Below, piece after piece: positions 8,742 to 17,056 of a stretch of DNA of 39,463 nucleotides. The DNA is taken from NCBI GenBank assembly GCA_026705565.1, contig JAPPAJ010000198.1, forward strand, positions 1-39,463. The letters run 5' to 3'. Position 1 is the first letter of the stretch. Every line of letters begins with the position of its first letter. The stretch is from Caldilineaceae bacterium. Its GTDB lineage: Bacteria; Chloroflexota; Anaerolineae; Caldilineales; Caldilineaceae. The position numbers were made by a program, and so were the translations under genes. The notes under the pieces were generated by a model. It saw only the letters and a list, made by a program, of their open reading frames with translations. It was not told where the DNA came from and made no database searches.

Positions 8742-10208
8742 TCAGTAGGCGTCCGGATGGGTCCTGAAGAGGATCTTCCAGGCGGTGACGGCCATGATCT
8801 TGAAGTCAAGGCCGATGGACCAGTTTTCGATGTACCAAAGGTCGTACTTGATGCGTTCCTCGATGGAACAGTCGCCGCGCAATCCGTTGATTTGAGCCCA
8901 GCCGGTGATGCCGCCCTTCTCCTTGTGGCGCTCCATGTAATTGGGCACGACCCGGCGGAATTCCTCAACATAGACCGGCCGCTCCGGACGCGGGCCGACC
9001 ACACTCATCTCGTTCATCAGGACATTGATGAAATTGGGAAACTCGTCGAGGCTCTTGGAGCGGAGGAACCGGCCGATGCGGGTGCGTCGGGGATCGTCCG
9101 GTGTCGTCCAGCCGGGACCTTCGTTTTCCGCGTCCACGCGCATGGACCTGAACTTGAGCATGTCGAAGGGAACGGCATCCAGGCCCATGCGAACTTGGGT
9201 GTGGAAAACCGGGCCCGCGCTCTCCAGCCTGATGAGCAGTGATGCCAGCAGGAAGAAGGGGCTTAGAAAGACGAGTGCCGACACGCTGACTACGATGTCG
9301 ATGGCCCGTTTGACCACCACTTTCCAGCCCTGCAGCGCCACATCCCGCATGGTCAACAGCGGCAGGCCGGACAGATCCCCGATGCTGACCTCCTGCGCCA
9401 TGATCTGGAACAGGTCGGGAAAGACACGGATCCCAACCTTCTCTTCCTGGCAAATGCTTATGAGGCGGACAATCTCTTCCTGGGACGCCTCCGGCATGCC
9501 GATGATGACTTCGTCGATGTCGTGCGCGGCCACCACCTCCGGGATTTCGTCCACCGTACCCAGAACCGGCACTCCATCCAGCCGGGAGGTGCCGTTGTCG
9601 GAGGGAATGGCTCCGGCCACCACGAAACCCAGCTTGGGTGTGCTGTGTACTTTCTGCAGGATGATGGCGGCGGTTTGACCACTGCCGACAAGCAGTACCC
9701 GTTGGGCTCCGATCCCCTTGCTCTGAGCCGACCACTGAAACTGGGTGTGGATGATGCGGCCCACGCTGACCAGGAGGGATGTGATGGCCCAGATGAACAG
9801 GACGTGCCGGCGATAGACCTCGAAGTCCACCAGCAACATGGTCAGCACGGCCAGCAGCAGCAGTACCAGGAGCCCGTTCATGAACAGGATCTTGATGGTT
9901 TCGTCCAGATGGAGAATGGGCCTGCGCCGCTGGTACATCCTGCTCCACACAAAGGCCGCCAACAAGAGTATGGTGTGGACCACCGGCAGCACCAGCCACT
10001 CGTTGAAGGGACCCAGCACCACTTGCGGACCTTGGCGCGTTGCCAGATACGCGAGCCAATGGCCAATCCACAGGCAACCCGCATCGATGGCGACCAGGGT
10101 TGCCAGAAACAGAAGCTGGACCTGCGTCAGCAAGCCCGGGTGGGCGCGGCGCGGCCTTGGCTGGATGGCAGGACCGCGAGCAAATCCGGGGGTCGTACTG
10201 GAGGTCAT
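8742..10208 (-). CDS. Polyprenyl-phosphate sugar-1-phosphate transferase (WcaJ/WbaP type)
   Basis: This protein of about 488 aa starts exopolysaccharide or O-antigen synthesis by moving a hexose-1-phosphate from a UDP-sugar to undecaprenyl phosphate at the inner membrane. Four hydrophobic segments occupy roughly residues 28-150. A Rossmann-like CoA-binding-type domain follows (VLLVGSGQTAAIILQKV onward). The C-terminal bacterial sugar transferase domain begins with KRAIDIVVS, a membrane helix (ALVFLSPFFLLASLLI), then KFRSMR, RIGRFLRSKSLDEFPNFINV, MSVVGPRPERP, and GITGWAQINGLRGD. The Asp-Glu in SLDEFPN and the PRP motif are the expected catalytic and conserved residues. The ATG at 10208 is chosen because it precedes the first basic stretch; its ribosome-binding site is weak. 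It is divergent from the FemAB-like gene, which fits a shared envelope role. Confidence 0.92.
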   Translation of the reverse strand: MTSSTTPGFARGPAIQPRPRRAHPGLLTQVQLLFLATLVAIDAGCLWIGHWLAYLATRQGPQVVLGPFNEWLVLPVVHTILLLAAFVWSRMYQRRRPILHLDETIKILFMNGLLVLLLLAVLTMLLVDFEVYRRHVLFIWAITSLLVSVGRIIHTQFQWSAQSKGIGAQRVLLVGSGQTAAIILQKVHSTPKLGFVVAGAIPSDNGTSRLDGVPVLGTVDEIPEVVAAHDIDEVIIGMPEASQEEIVRLISICQEEKVGIRVFPDLFQIMAQEVSIGDLSGLPLLTMRDVALQGWKVVVKRAIDIVVSVSALVFLSPFFLLASLLIRLESAGPVFHTQVRMGLDAVPFDMLKFRSMRVDAENEGPGWTTPDDPRRTRIGRFLRSKSLDEFPNFINVLMNEMSVVGPRPERPVYVEEFRRVVPNYMERHKEKGGITGWAQINGLRGDCSIEERIKYDLWYIENWSIGLDFKIMAVTAWKILFRTHPDAY

Positions 10209-10302
10209 GGTAGAAACTGCATGCCGACAGGTGCTCCCGCGCGGATCGGGGGACGGCCGAGGGCAAGGAGGCGCGGCTGTTCCCGCCGGTGTTCCATGGG
10301 AG

Positions 10303-10311
10303 TGTTATAGT
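10303..10311 (+). promoter_or_regulatory. Candidate extended -10 promoter of FemAB-like gene
   Basis: TGTTATAGT forms an extended -10 (TGN plus TATAGT). Transcription would begin near 10318 and give a leader of about 40 bases before the TTG at 10358. The opposite strand of the same site reads TACACTATAAC, so the leftward sugar-transferase gene may use an overlapping divergent promoter. No convincing -35 was found. Confidence 0.4.
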
Positions 10312-10357
10312 GTACGCGCGATGTCCGTCCTCTTTGTGAGCTTGTCCGGATTTCGCA

Positions 10358-12598
10358 TTGGACAGCACAGTGCCATTGTCATTTGCCACAACCCGCGGGG
10401 CCGCCTCTGGCGGCCCTTTTTATGCGGAACCCGGTTGGGACGACTTTGTTGAGTCGCACCCGTTGGGGCATGTGCTGCAACTTGAGGGCTGGGCCAGACT
10501 CAAGCAGCACTCAGGCTGGCATGTGCACCAGGCGGTTCTGGCCGGTTCGGAAAGGGCGTTCCAGGCAGGCGCCCTGATGCTGCAGCAGCGCAGGCTGGGC
10601 CTGTCGCTCGGGTACGTGCCCGGTGGCCCGGTGGTGGATTGGAACTGCCCTGCGGACGTGGACGGCATGCGCACCGAACTCCTGCAGTGTGCGCGCACGC
10701 ACGGAGTGCATGTAGTCAAAATCGAACCTGAACTCCCGGATTTGCCGGTACATCGGAGGCAACTGACCCGACTGGGCTTTAGGCCGAGCAGGCAGACGGT
10801 CCAGCCGCGCAGCACGATTAAGGTGGCTCTTGCGGGTTCCGATGCCGACCTGCTCGGACGCATGAAGAGCAAATGGCGCTACAACGTACGCCGGGCCCAA
10901 CGTGCGGGCACCCAAGTCCGGGTGGGTGGTGCAGCGGATCACGAACGGTTGCACGCCCTGATGCAGGCGACCGGTCGCAGACAGGGTTTCACGCCCCGCG
11001 CTCCGGCCTACTTCGAGGCGGCGTTGGAACTGCTGCCGAATCACCTGCAGTTGTTGCTGGCCGACGTGCAAGGCGAGACCGTGGCCGCTGTCGTCCTGGC
11101 ACTGTGTGGTGGCTCCGCTTGGTATCTATGGGGAGCCAGCAGCACCCGGCATCGCCATGCAATGCCCAACTACGCCTTGCACTTCGCCGCCATGCAGCGC
11201 GCGCGCGCGGCCGGGGCCGGAACCTACGACTTGGGGGGCATCCCGGATCCGCTCGGCGCCGTGGCCGCCACCATGCGGGAGGCGCGCAGCCAAGGGGACT
11301 GGCCGGACTCGCTGCCGGTGGATTTGGCCCGGTTGCCACAACGGGACCTGTGGACCGTGTACCGGTTGAAGCAGGGATTTGGCGGTCGCATTGAACGGCG
11401 CGTGGGGGCCTGGGACCTTCCCGTTGACGAACTGGCTTGGCGCGGCTATGCGATCGGCGTGAACCTGCAGGACCAAGTTCAATCCGCGTTGTCCGAGGCT
11501 CGGCGGCTCCTGCGCTCAAACCTGGAGACAGGTGGGCCTCGCGGAACCCAGTCCCCGGGTTTGTGCTCTGATGTGGCGGACCCCGTTGTCTGGAACCAGT
11601 CGATCGTTGGCTGCCGCCTGCCCGGCTGGCAGCAGTCCTGGCAGTCCGGCGAGGCGGCTCGGCAAGCCGGGTGGTCGGTGCGCCGCTGGATGCTCAGTTT
11701 GGGAAGAGGCCACCCCGACCATGCTGTGCAGGTCTTGTTGCACAGGCTTGGCCCCTCGTTTCCGGTTTCGGTGGCCGAGGTCCGCGACGGGCCGTGCCTG
11801 GACTGGAGCGGGTTGGCGGAGACGGCAGGCGTGCTGGAGCATTTGGAGCACCTTCTGGCCGGGGAAGATTGTGTCGGAATTCGCATCAGTCCCCTGTTCC
11901 CGACGAACTCGGCGGTGGGCATGTCTGCCTTGTCCTGCCTTGAAGCAAACGGGTGGCGGTCAGTTGCCCATGGACGGCAGGGGGGGGCGCATTGGATGTC
12001 TCCCCTGGGGAAGGACAATGGGCTGCTGTCGAATGCCGAGCCCTGGACTCTGGCACCGGCCGCGGATGCGGCGGTCCGGACTGGCCTTGCCGTGGTCGCC
12101 AGCGGCCGCGTGCACGACCGACATGCACAGTTCCTCAGGGATTCCGTGCGGGGGCCGGGCGACCGCGCCGGGTCCGAGGCAGTCCTGGACGTGCTGACAA
12201 GGATGGACAATCCACGGTCCGAGCCCGATTGCGACCATCCCGAGGCACGGCTGTTTGTTGTTGAGAACCGGTGCCACAATCCCGTCATGGCCGTTGTCGC
12301 CGTACGGTTGGGATGCAGGGCCTCCGTTCAACGGGTCGTCCACGCAGGGCAAGGGGCGAACGCCGAGCCGTGCCTGTTGGCGGGTCGGTCAATTCTGGCA
12401 TGGGCCCGGAGTCGGGACTGTGTCGAGGTCGACTGGGGGCCAACCCTGTTGAATGCGGGCGGCGCAGAGGCGATAGCGGACGCGCTGGGGGCGGCTTGGC
12501 TCCCGATGGCCGGAACCTGGCAGAAGTGGCTGTGGAAGGGGGAGTGGACCAATCGGGTGCCGCAGCCGATCGTCGAGCGCATCTGGCCCGCCCTGTAG
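10358..12598 (+). CDS. FemAB-like aminoacyltransferase, tandem double-length protein
   Basis: Residues about 25-370 match the FemABX/peptidoglycan-bridge acyltransferase type (two GNAT-like subdomains). Motifs are WDDFVESHPLGHVLQLEGWARLKQHSGW, YVPGGPVVDW, the KSKWRYNVRRAQRAG segment near residue 173, WYLWGASSTRHRHAMPNY, and YDLGGIPD near residue 290. Such proteins add amino acids from tRNA to lipid II or related envelope precursors. The second half (about 400-746) looks like a diverged repeat: LPGWQQSWQSGEAARQAGW resembles the N-terminal FemAB motif, and WQKWLWKGEW resembles the C-terminal one. Usual family length is about 340-420 aa, so this is double. Start is uncertain: TTG 10358, GTG 10370 or TTG 10376 all precede the conserved region and no ATG does. 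A hairpin terminator lies inside codons 14-22. It converges on the uridylyltransferase gene, 10 bases away. Confidence 0.82.
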   Translation: MDSTVPLSFATTRGAASGGPFYAEPGWDDFVESHPLGHVLQLEGWARLKQHSGWHVHQAVLAGSERAFQAGALMLQQRRLGLSLGYVPGGPVVDWNCPADVDGMRTELLQCARTHGVHVVKIEPELPDLPVHRRQLTRLGFRPSRQTVQPRSTIKVALAGSDADLLGRMKSKWRYNVRRAQRAGTQVRVGGAADHERLHALMQATGRRQGFTPRAPAYFEAALELLPNHLQLLLADVQGETVAAVVLALCGGSAWYLWGASSTRHRHAMPNYALHFAAMQRARAAGAGTYDLGGIPDPLGAVAATMREARSQGDWPDSLPVDLARLPQRDLWTVYRLKQGFGGRIERRVGAWDLPVDELAWRGYAIGVNLQDQVQSALSEARRLLRSNLETGGPRGTQSPGLCSDVADPVVWNQSIVGCRLPGWQQSWQSGEAARQAGWSVRRWMLSLGRGHPDHAVQVLLHRLGPSFPVSVAEVRDGPCLDWSGLAETAGVLEHLEHLLAGEDCVGIRISPLFPTNSAVGMSALSCLEANGWRSVAHGRQGGAHWMSPLGKDNGLLSNAEPWTLAPAADAAVRTGLAVVASGRVHDRHAQFLRDSVRGPGDRAGSEAVLDVLTRMDNPRSEPDCDHPEARLFVVENRCHNPVMAVVAVRLGCRASVQRVVHAGQGANAEPCLLAGRSILAWARSRDCVEVDWGPTLLNAGGAEAIADALGAAWLPMAGTWQKWLWKGEWTNRVPQPIVERIWPAL
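10398..10421 (+). terminator. Intrinsic-terminator-like hairpin at the 5' end of the FemAB-like gene
   Basis: A perfect 8-bp GC stem (GGGCCGCC at 10398-10405, GGCGGCCC at 10409-10416) with a TCT loop is followed by five T residues. That is the classic rho-independent layout for the plus strand. It lies only about 80 bases after the predicted promoter start and inside the first 22 codons of the FemAB-like frame. It is therefore best read as an attenuator, or as the end of a short leader RNA of about 100 bases. The hairpin shape is certain; that it terminates is inference. Confidence 0.6.
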
Positions 12599-12608
12599 CC
12601 CGGATTGG

Positions 12609-14036
12609 TCAAACGTTGGTTTCGTCGAGGACCGTGCCGTCGGGTATCAGCATCGGACTGGACTTCGGATTGCGAATCCGCACATTTCCTGCGATCACCA
12701 CATCCCTGCCAAAACGGACGTCGCCTTCCACTTCCAGCGACAGGCAGCGTACGAGGGAAGGCGCTCCGAACGGGAATCGTGCCTCCAGGTCCCGGTAGTG
12801 GCCGTAATACCTTGGATCCAGGCGAAGCGCGGGCGATCTGCGGGGCTGTGGATTGATGCGCTTGGGATTCATCACGAGCCGATGGCTGCGGGCGGTCCGG
12901 TACACGTCCGACTGCACAATCAGCAAATCCTCGCAGCGCTTGACCGGCAGGAACCGAATCCGGGGCACGCGCAGGGCGGCTGCGCCAGGTACGACCGAAA
13001 TGGATGATCCGGCGGCACTCTCCATTTGAATGACTTCGGGCGTGGAGATATCCATCGGGTCCACGGGTTTGCGGTTGAAAATGGGCGGCAGGGGCAGAAA
13101 GCCGCAGTGGCTGCGCAGTGTCTCCTTGATTGAAGGCAGGTGGGCCCAAAGGTTGTTGGTGTTGAAGAACTGGTAGCGCCGGATGTCCTGAAACCCGTCG
13201 AGTTCGGCCTCGGGACATTGCGCGAATTCGCGCAGGAGAAGACCGCCGGCGGGGTTTTGGGCCAGGTGTCCGCCCTTGCGATCGGACGGTGTCCGGTTGG
13301 CCACCTCCATCAGCAGGGGAACGCGGTTTTCCACCATGTAGCCGAGGATTTTGATGTCCAGGGTGGCTCCCAGATTGTCCGCATTGCTCAGGAACACATA
13401 GCGATACCCCGCCGCGAGCAGTTCGTCCAGCAGTCCCGTGGTATCGAGGGAAGCAAAGACGTCCCCGTGGCCTGGGGGACACCACTCCCGCTCGGGGTTG
13501 GCCGGCCAGGCTGCCGGCTCCAACGTGGCGGGATTGATTTTGGGGAACCGGTGCTGCACGAAATCCGGCGCGATGCCGTTGCGCAGTTCGGGGTAGGCCG
13601 CCAGCGCCTCCAGTGTGGCATCCCGCGTGTGGAAGCTGTTCATGAACATCAGGGGCACATGGCGGTCCAGCTGTTGCTGAAGGTAGCCCACCTGCCTGGC
13701 AATGTAGTCCAGAAACGTCAGTCCGTCCCGCACCGGCAACAGGCATCTGGGCAGATCCAGGCCCATGCTGGTACCCAGACCGCCGTTGAACTTCACAATC
13801 AGGGCCTGATCCACATACTCGTAGCCGGACAGTTCGTAGCCGTCCAGCTCCTCGTAGTCCGTCAGACGTTCAACAGGGAGGGCCTCCGCAGCCGTCAGCA
13901 GCCCCGTAGCGCCTTTTTCCAGCAGCCGGTGGAAGTGGAGGAAGGATGCAATGGCCGGGGGGGGCTGGCCATCCGTCCGCATGTGCTGAACGCCGGTGGA
14001 TGCGGCGTGTCCGCCAATCTGGATTCGAGAGTGCAT
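12609..14036 (-). CDS. UTP-glucose-1-phosphate uridylyltransferase, UDPGP (eukaryote-type) family
   Basis: This 475-aa protein would make UDP-glucose (or a related UDP-sugar) from UTP and sugar-1-phosphate. It belongs to the UDPGP family rather than bacterial GalU. Evidence is the nucleotide-binding KFNGGLGTSMG at residues 82-92, CPPGHGD, and FLSNADNLGATLD, then a C-terminal beta-helix-like region (VEGDVRFGRDVVIAGNVRIRN). Family members normally continue from the glycine loop into a PKS or AKS motif; here that reads PRC, so Lys is replaced by Arg. Two starts are possible: ATG 14036 or ATG 13982 (MRTDGQ), the latter removing 18 poorly conserved residues. It probably supplies UDP-glucose for the polysaccharide work suggested by the nearby sugar transferase. 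Located 84 bases after the stop of the gamma-glutamyltransferase gene on the same strand. Confidence 0.88.
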   Translation of the reverse strand: MHSRIQIGGHAASTGVQHMRTDGQPPPAIASFLHFHRLLEKGATGLLTAAEALPVERLTDYEELDGYELSGYEYVDQALIVKFNGGLGTSMGLDLPRCLLPVRDGLTFLDYIARQVGYLQQQLDRHVPLMFMNSFHTRDATLEALAAYPELRNGIAPDFVQHRFPKINPATLEPAAWPANPEREWCPPGHGDVFASLDTTGLLDELLAAGYRYVFLSNADNLGATLDIKILGYMVENRVPLLMEVANRTPSDRKGGHLAQNPAGGLLLREFAQCPEAELDGFQDIRRYQFFNTNNLWAHLPSIKETLRSHCGFLPLPPIFNRKPVDPMDISTPEVIQMESAAGSSISVVPGAAALRVPRIRFLPVKRCEDLLIVQSDVYRTARSHRLVMNPKRINPQPRRSPALRLDPRYYGHYRDLEARFPFGAPSLVRCLSLEVEGDVRFGRDVVIAGNVRIRNPKSSPMLIPDGTVLDETNV

Positions 14037-14120
14037 CGAAGGGCTGTGAAGAAGAATCCCGTACCGTGAAGCCCGCGGTTACGGCGGGTTCGCCGAACTG
14101 TTCATTCAAGACAACATCTA

Positions 14121-15806
14121 TTACCAGCCTATCGCACATCCGTCCTTGCGGGGGTCGGATCCGCCGGTGAGGACTCCGGTCTCCGGGTTGCGGGCAATGA
14201 TCTGGCCCCCCCCGAAACCGCCGCGGTCCAGTCCCTGCCGGACCTCGATCCGATGGCCCCGGTCCTGCAGCGAACGCATGACTTCCGGTGCAAAGCCCGG
14301 TTCCAGAAGCACGCGTCCACCCGGCCGGTGCGCACCCACGCTGTTGGGCTGAGCGGAGGACGGACCGGCCAACTGCCAGCGTGGCGCATCCAGGGCTCGT
14401 TGCGGAGGCAGACCTTCGTCGTACATGCGGACCATCATCTGGAAGTGCCCCTGCGGCTGCATATAGCCGCCCATCACACCCATGCAGGCCAACAACTCCG
14501 AGTTGGCCGTCACCATGCCGGGGATGATCGTGTGGTACGGGCGGCGTCCGCCGCGGAGCACGTTGGGATGGTCCGGGTCCAGGACGAAACCGGCTCCCCG
14601 GTTCTGAAGGCTGACACCGGTGTCCGGGACCACCAGGCCGGTGCCGGTGCCTTGGTACAGGCTGTTGATGAAGCTGCAGCCGTTGCCGTGTTCGTCGGCA
14701 GTGCAAAGGTAGACGGTGTCGGTACCGGCCGGCGGCAGGCCGTGCGGCACGTCCTGCGCGGCCTGTCCCATGCGGATGCGGTCGCGCCGCGGAGCAAGCC
14801 ACTCCTCGGTCAGCATGTGCTCCGGGGACACCACGGCGGATGCCGGATCGGTAATGTAGCGCAGCGCGTCCGTGAAGCCCAGGCGCATGCATTCAATCAT
14901 CACGTGTACCCGATCGGCCTCGTCGAGTTCGGCCAGTTGGAACGGTTTCGCCAGGGCGAGGGCCAGCAGTGCGGCCAGCCCTTGGCCGTTCGGGGGACAC
15001 TCGTGCAGCCTGCGCCCGTGGTAGTCGAAGGCTAGGGGGACAACCCAGTCCGAGCGGTGGCCGGCGAGGTCTTCCCGGTCAAGCCACCCTCCATAGCGCT
15101 GTACATGGGCAGCCAGTTTGTCGGCAAAATCACCGCGGTAGATGTACTCGGACCCTGCGGCCGCAATGCCCCGCAGGGTCTCGGCTAGTTCGGGCATGCG
15201 GATAATCTCGCCCGGCTGTGGCGCCCGGCCGCCCATCAGAAGTTCGTTGCCGCTGGGCTGCGGCGGTCCCGACGACAGGTCCGGGGTATCCCAATCCGGG
15301 CTGCGCAGGAGCTTCGACACCTGGCGCTGCCAACCCAGGGCAATCCATTCGGAGACGGGGTAGCCATCGGATGCGTATTCGATGGCCGGGGCCAGAACGT
15401 CGGCCAGGGTCATGGTTCCGTGTCGGGCCAGGAGGTCTTCCCATCCGGCCGCGGTGCCGGGCACACTGACGGCATGGCCGGTAAAGGAAGGCATCGTGGC
15501 GTAGCCCGTGGCGACGAGCTCCCGGGGATTGGCATGCCGGGATGTGCGGCCCGAGCCGTTCAGGGCCGCAACCCGTCGGGTCGCCGCGTCATAAAACAGC
15601 GCGAAGCAGTCCCCGCCAATGCCCGTCGAGATGGGTTCCACCACGTTCAGGACGGCGGCCGTGGCCACCGCGGCATCCGCGGCATTGCCTCCCGCCATGA
15701 GGATGCGCAAACCGGCCTGTGCGGCCAGGGGCTGACTGGTGGCCACCATACCGCGTCGGGACCGGACATCGCTGCGTCGGGAAACGAAATCCTGTTTCAG
15801 GGTCAT
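14121..15806 (-). CDS. Gamma-glutamyltransferase-family Ntn hydrolase
   Basis: This 561-aa enzyme belongs to the gamma-glutamyltranspeptidase family, which is made as a precursor and self-cleaves to expose a catalytic Thr. The large-subunit part shows AGGNAADAAVATAAVLNVVEP, GIGGDCFALFYD and NGSGR. The likely nucleophile is Thr364 in GTDTVYLCTADEHGNG, followed by NRGAGF and HTIIPGMV motifs of the small subunit. No signal peptide or membrane helix is visible at the chosen ATG (15806, preceded by AGGCAA), so it may be cytoplasmic. Subfamily members act on glutathione, gamma-glutamyl compounds or other amides, so the substrate is not fixed. The frame extends 21 codons upstream but those residues lack family character. 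Neighbours give no pathway clue. Confidence 0.9.
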   Translation of the reverse strand: MTLKQDFVSRRSDVRSRRGMVATSQPLAAQAGLRILMAGGNAADAAVATAAVLNVVEPISTGIGGDCFALFYDAATRRVAALNGSGRTSRHANPRELVATGYATMPSFTGHAVSVPGTAAGWEDLLARHGTMTLADVLAPAIEYASDGYPVSEWIALGWQRQVSKLLRSPDWDTPDLSSGPPQPSGNELLMGGRAPQPGEIIRMPELAETLRGIAAAGSEYIYRGDFADKLAAHVQRYGGWLDREDLAGHRSDWVVPLAFDYHGRRLHECPPNGQGLAALLALALAKPFQLAELDEADRVHVMIECMRLGFTDALRYITDPASAVVSPEHMLTEEWLAPRRDRIRMGQAAQDVPHGLPPAGTDTVYLCTADEHGNGCSFINSLYQGTGTGLVVPDTGVSLQNRGAGFVLDPDHPNVLRGGRRPYHTIIPGMVTANSELLACMGVMGGYMQPQGHFQMMVRMYDEGLPPQRALDAPRWQLAGPSSAQPNSVGAHRPGGRVLLEPGFAPEVMRSLQDRGHRIEVRQGLDRGGFGGGQIIARNPETGVLTGGSDPRKDGCAIGW

Positions 15807-15890
15807 GGTTGCCTGCCTGTGCGGTTGCGCATGATTGGACTGCCGGGCCTGGACGGTGTGGCTTGGCACGGGCGTCGCGGACGTATTGGG

Positions 15891-16892
15891 TCAGCCGGGG
15901 ATGCCCAACCCGTCTTCCTCGACCCAGACATCGGGAGCCGTGTCGACGCCGTGCCTGTCGAACACGGCCTGGATGCGTGTCCTGATGTCTGCATCCATCT
16001 CCCAGTCCAGCCCCTCAAGGTTGGCCCTGACTTCGCCGGGGTTTCGAAAGCCCACCAGGGCGGTGCTCACCAGCTTGTTGGAGAGCACCCAGCGCAGGGC
16101 CAGTTGGGCCGAGGTGCGCCCCAGGCCGGCGGCAATGGTTTTCAAATCCTCCACGACGTCCACATTGCGGGCCAACACGTCGGGACTGAGCAAGGACAGG
16201 TTGAACGCCTTGCCCCTGGCGCGCCAGTCGTTGTCGGGGAATACGGTGTCCCGGTTGTAGGCCCCCGCCAGCAAGCCGTGTGCCAGCGAACCGTAAGTCA
16301 TCAGGCCGCAGTCCAGTTCGGCAACGGTCGGGAAGACAAACCGTTCCAGGCGCCGATCGAACAGGTGATACCCGTACTGCACCACATCGACGCTGCCCCC
16401 CTTGCATGCCTGGCGGATCTGCTCCGGCCGGAAGTTGCTGACCCCGACGAACCTGGCCTTGCCCTGGGAGCGAATGTCCTCCATCTTGGCCATGGCGTCC
16501 TCGAACGAGAAGTCCCGGTCGGGCCAATGAATGAGGTAGACATCCACATAGTCCATGTTCAGTGCCTTGAGGCTGCGTTCGATGGCTGCCTGCGCCGTCT
16601 CCGGACGGGAGTCCCGGTGGTGGATGTCGTCTTGGGGATAGATGCCGAATTTGGTGACGACCACGGCCTGATCGCGCCTGCCGGCGAGCGCTTTGCCCAA
16701 CAAGGTCTCGGAGCGGCCGAATCCGTAGGCTTCGGCAGTGTCATAGAGGTTGATGCCCATCTCCAGGGCCAAGTGAACCGCGTCGATGATTTCCTGGTCG
16801 TCGAACTCGCCGTATTCGCCGCTCGACTCCCAGCATCCGAAACCAATCGCCGACACCTGCAGTTCGGTCTTGCCGAATCGTCTCATTTCCAT
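15891..16892 (-). CDS. Aldo/keto reductase
   Basis: This is an NADPH-dependent oxidoreductase of the AKR fold, 333 aa. The catalytic tetrad is complete: D51 and Y56 in NLYDTAEAYG, K81 in VVTKFG, and H122 in YLIHWPD. The GVSNF motif and the C-terminal nucleotide-binding region (LVGFRNPGEVRANL) are also visible. The ATG at 16892 (MEMRRFGKTELQVS) is supported by a GGGAG ribosome-binding site about 8 bases upstream; the frame stays open for 47 further codons that do not look coding. Substrate unknown. It lies 84 bases upstream of the gamma-glutamyltransferase gene in the same direction and may share its transcript. Confidence 0.93.
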   Translation of the reverse strand: MEMRRFGKTELQVSAIGFGCWESSGEYGEFDDQEIIDAVHLALEMGINLYDTAEAYGFGRSETLLGKALAGRRDQAVVVTKFGIYPQDDIHHRDSRPETAQAAIERSLKALNMDYVDVYLIHWPDRDFSFEDAMAKMEDIRSQGKARFVGVSNFRPEQIRQACKGGSVDVVQYGYHLFDRRLERFVFPTVAELDCGLMTYGSLAHGLLAGAYNRDTVFPDNDWRARGKAFNLSLLSPDVLARNVDVVEDLKTIAAGLGRTSAQLALRWVLSNKLVSTALVGFRNPGEVRANLEGLDWEMDADIRTRIQAVFDRHGVDTAPDVWVEEDGLGIPG

Positions 16893-17044
16893 GGTTTGCT
16901 CCCGGCAACCTTGGGTGGAAAGGGGATGGCGAATGGTAGCACCCGACCGGACCAACCGCATGGCCGCGCCCCAGCAGTGGACCGGGACCGCAGGCAGCCC
17001 TCTTTGCCTGCGGTGTTCGGTGGGCCGGGCCAAGGATGCCGGGT

Positions 17045-17050
17045 TACAAT
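17045..17050 (+). promoter_or_regulatory. Candidate leaderless -10 box
   Basis: TACAAT lies so that the seventh base after it is the A of the ATG at 17057. No Shine-Dalgarno sequence precedes that ATG. This spacing fits a leaderless mRNA. No clear -35 is seen 17 bases upstream. Confidence 0.35.
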
Positions 17051-17056
17051 CCGGCC

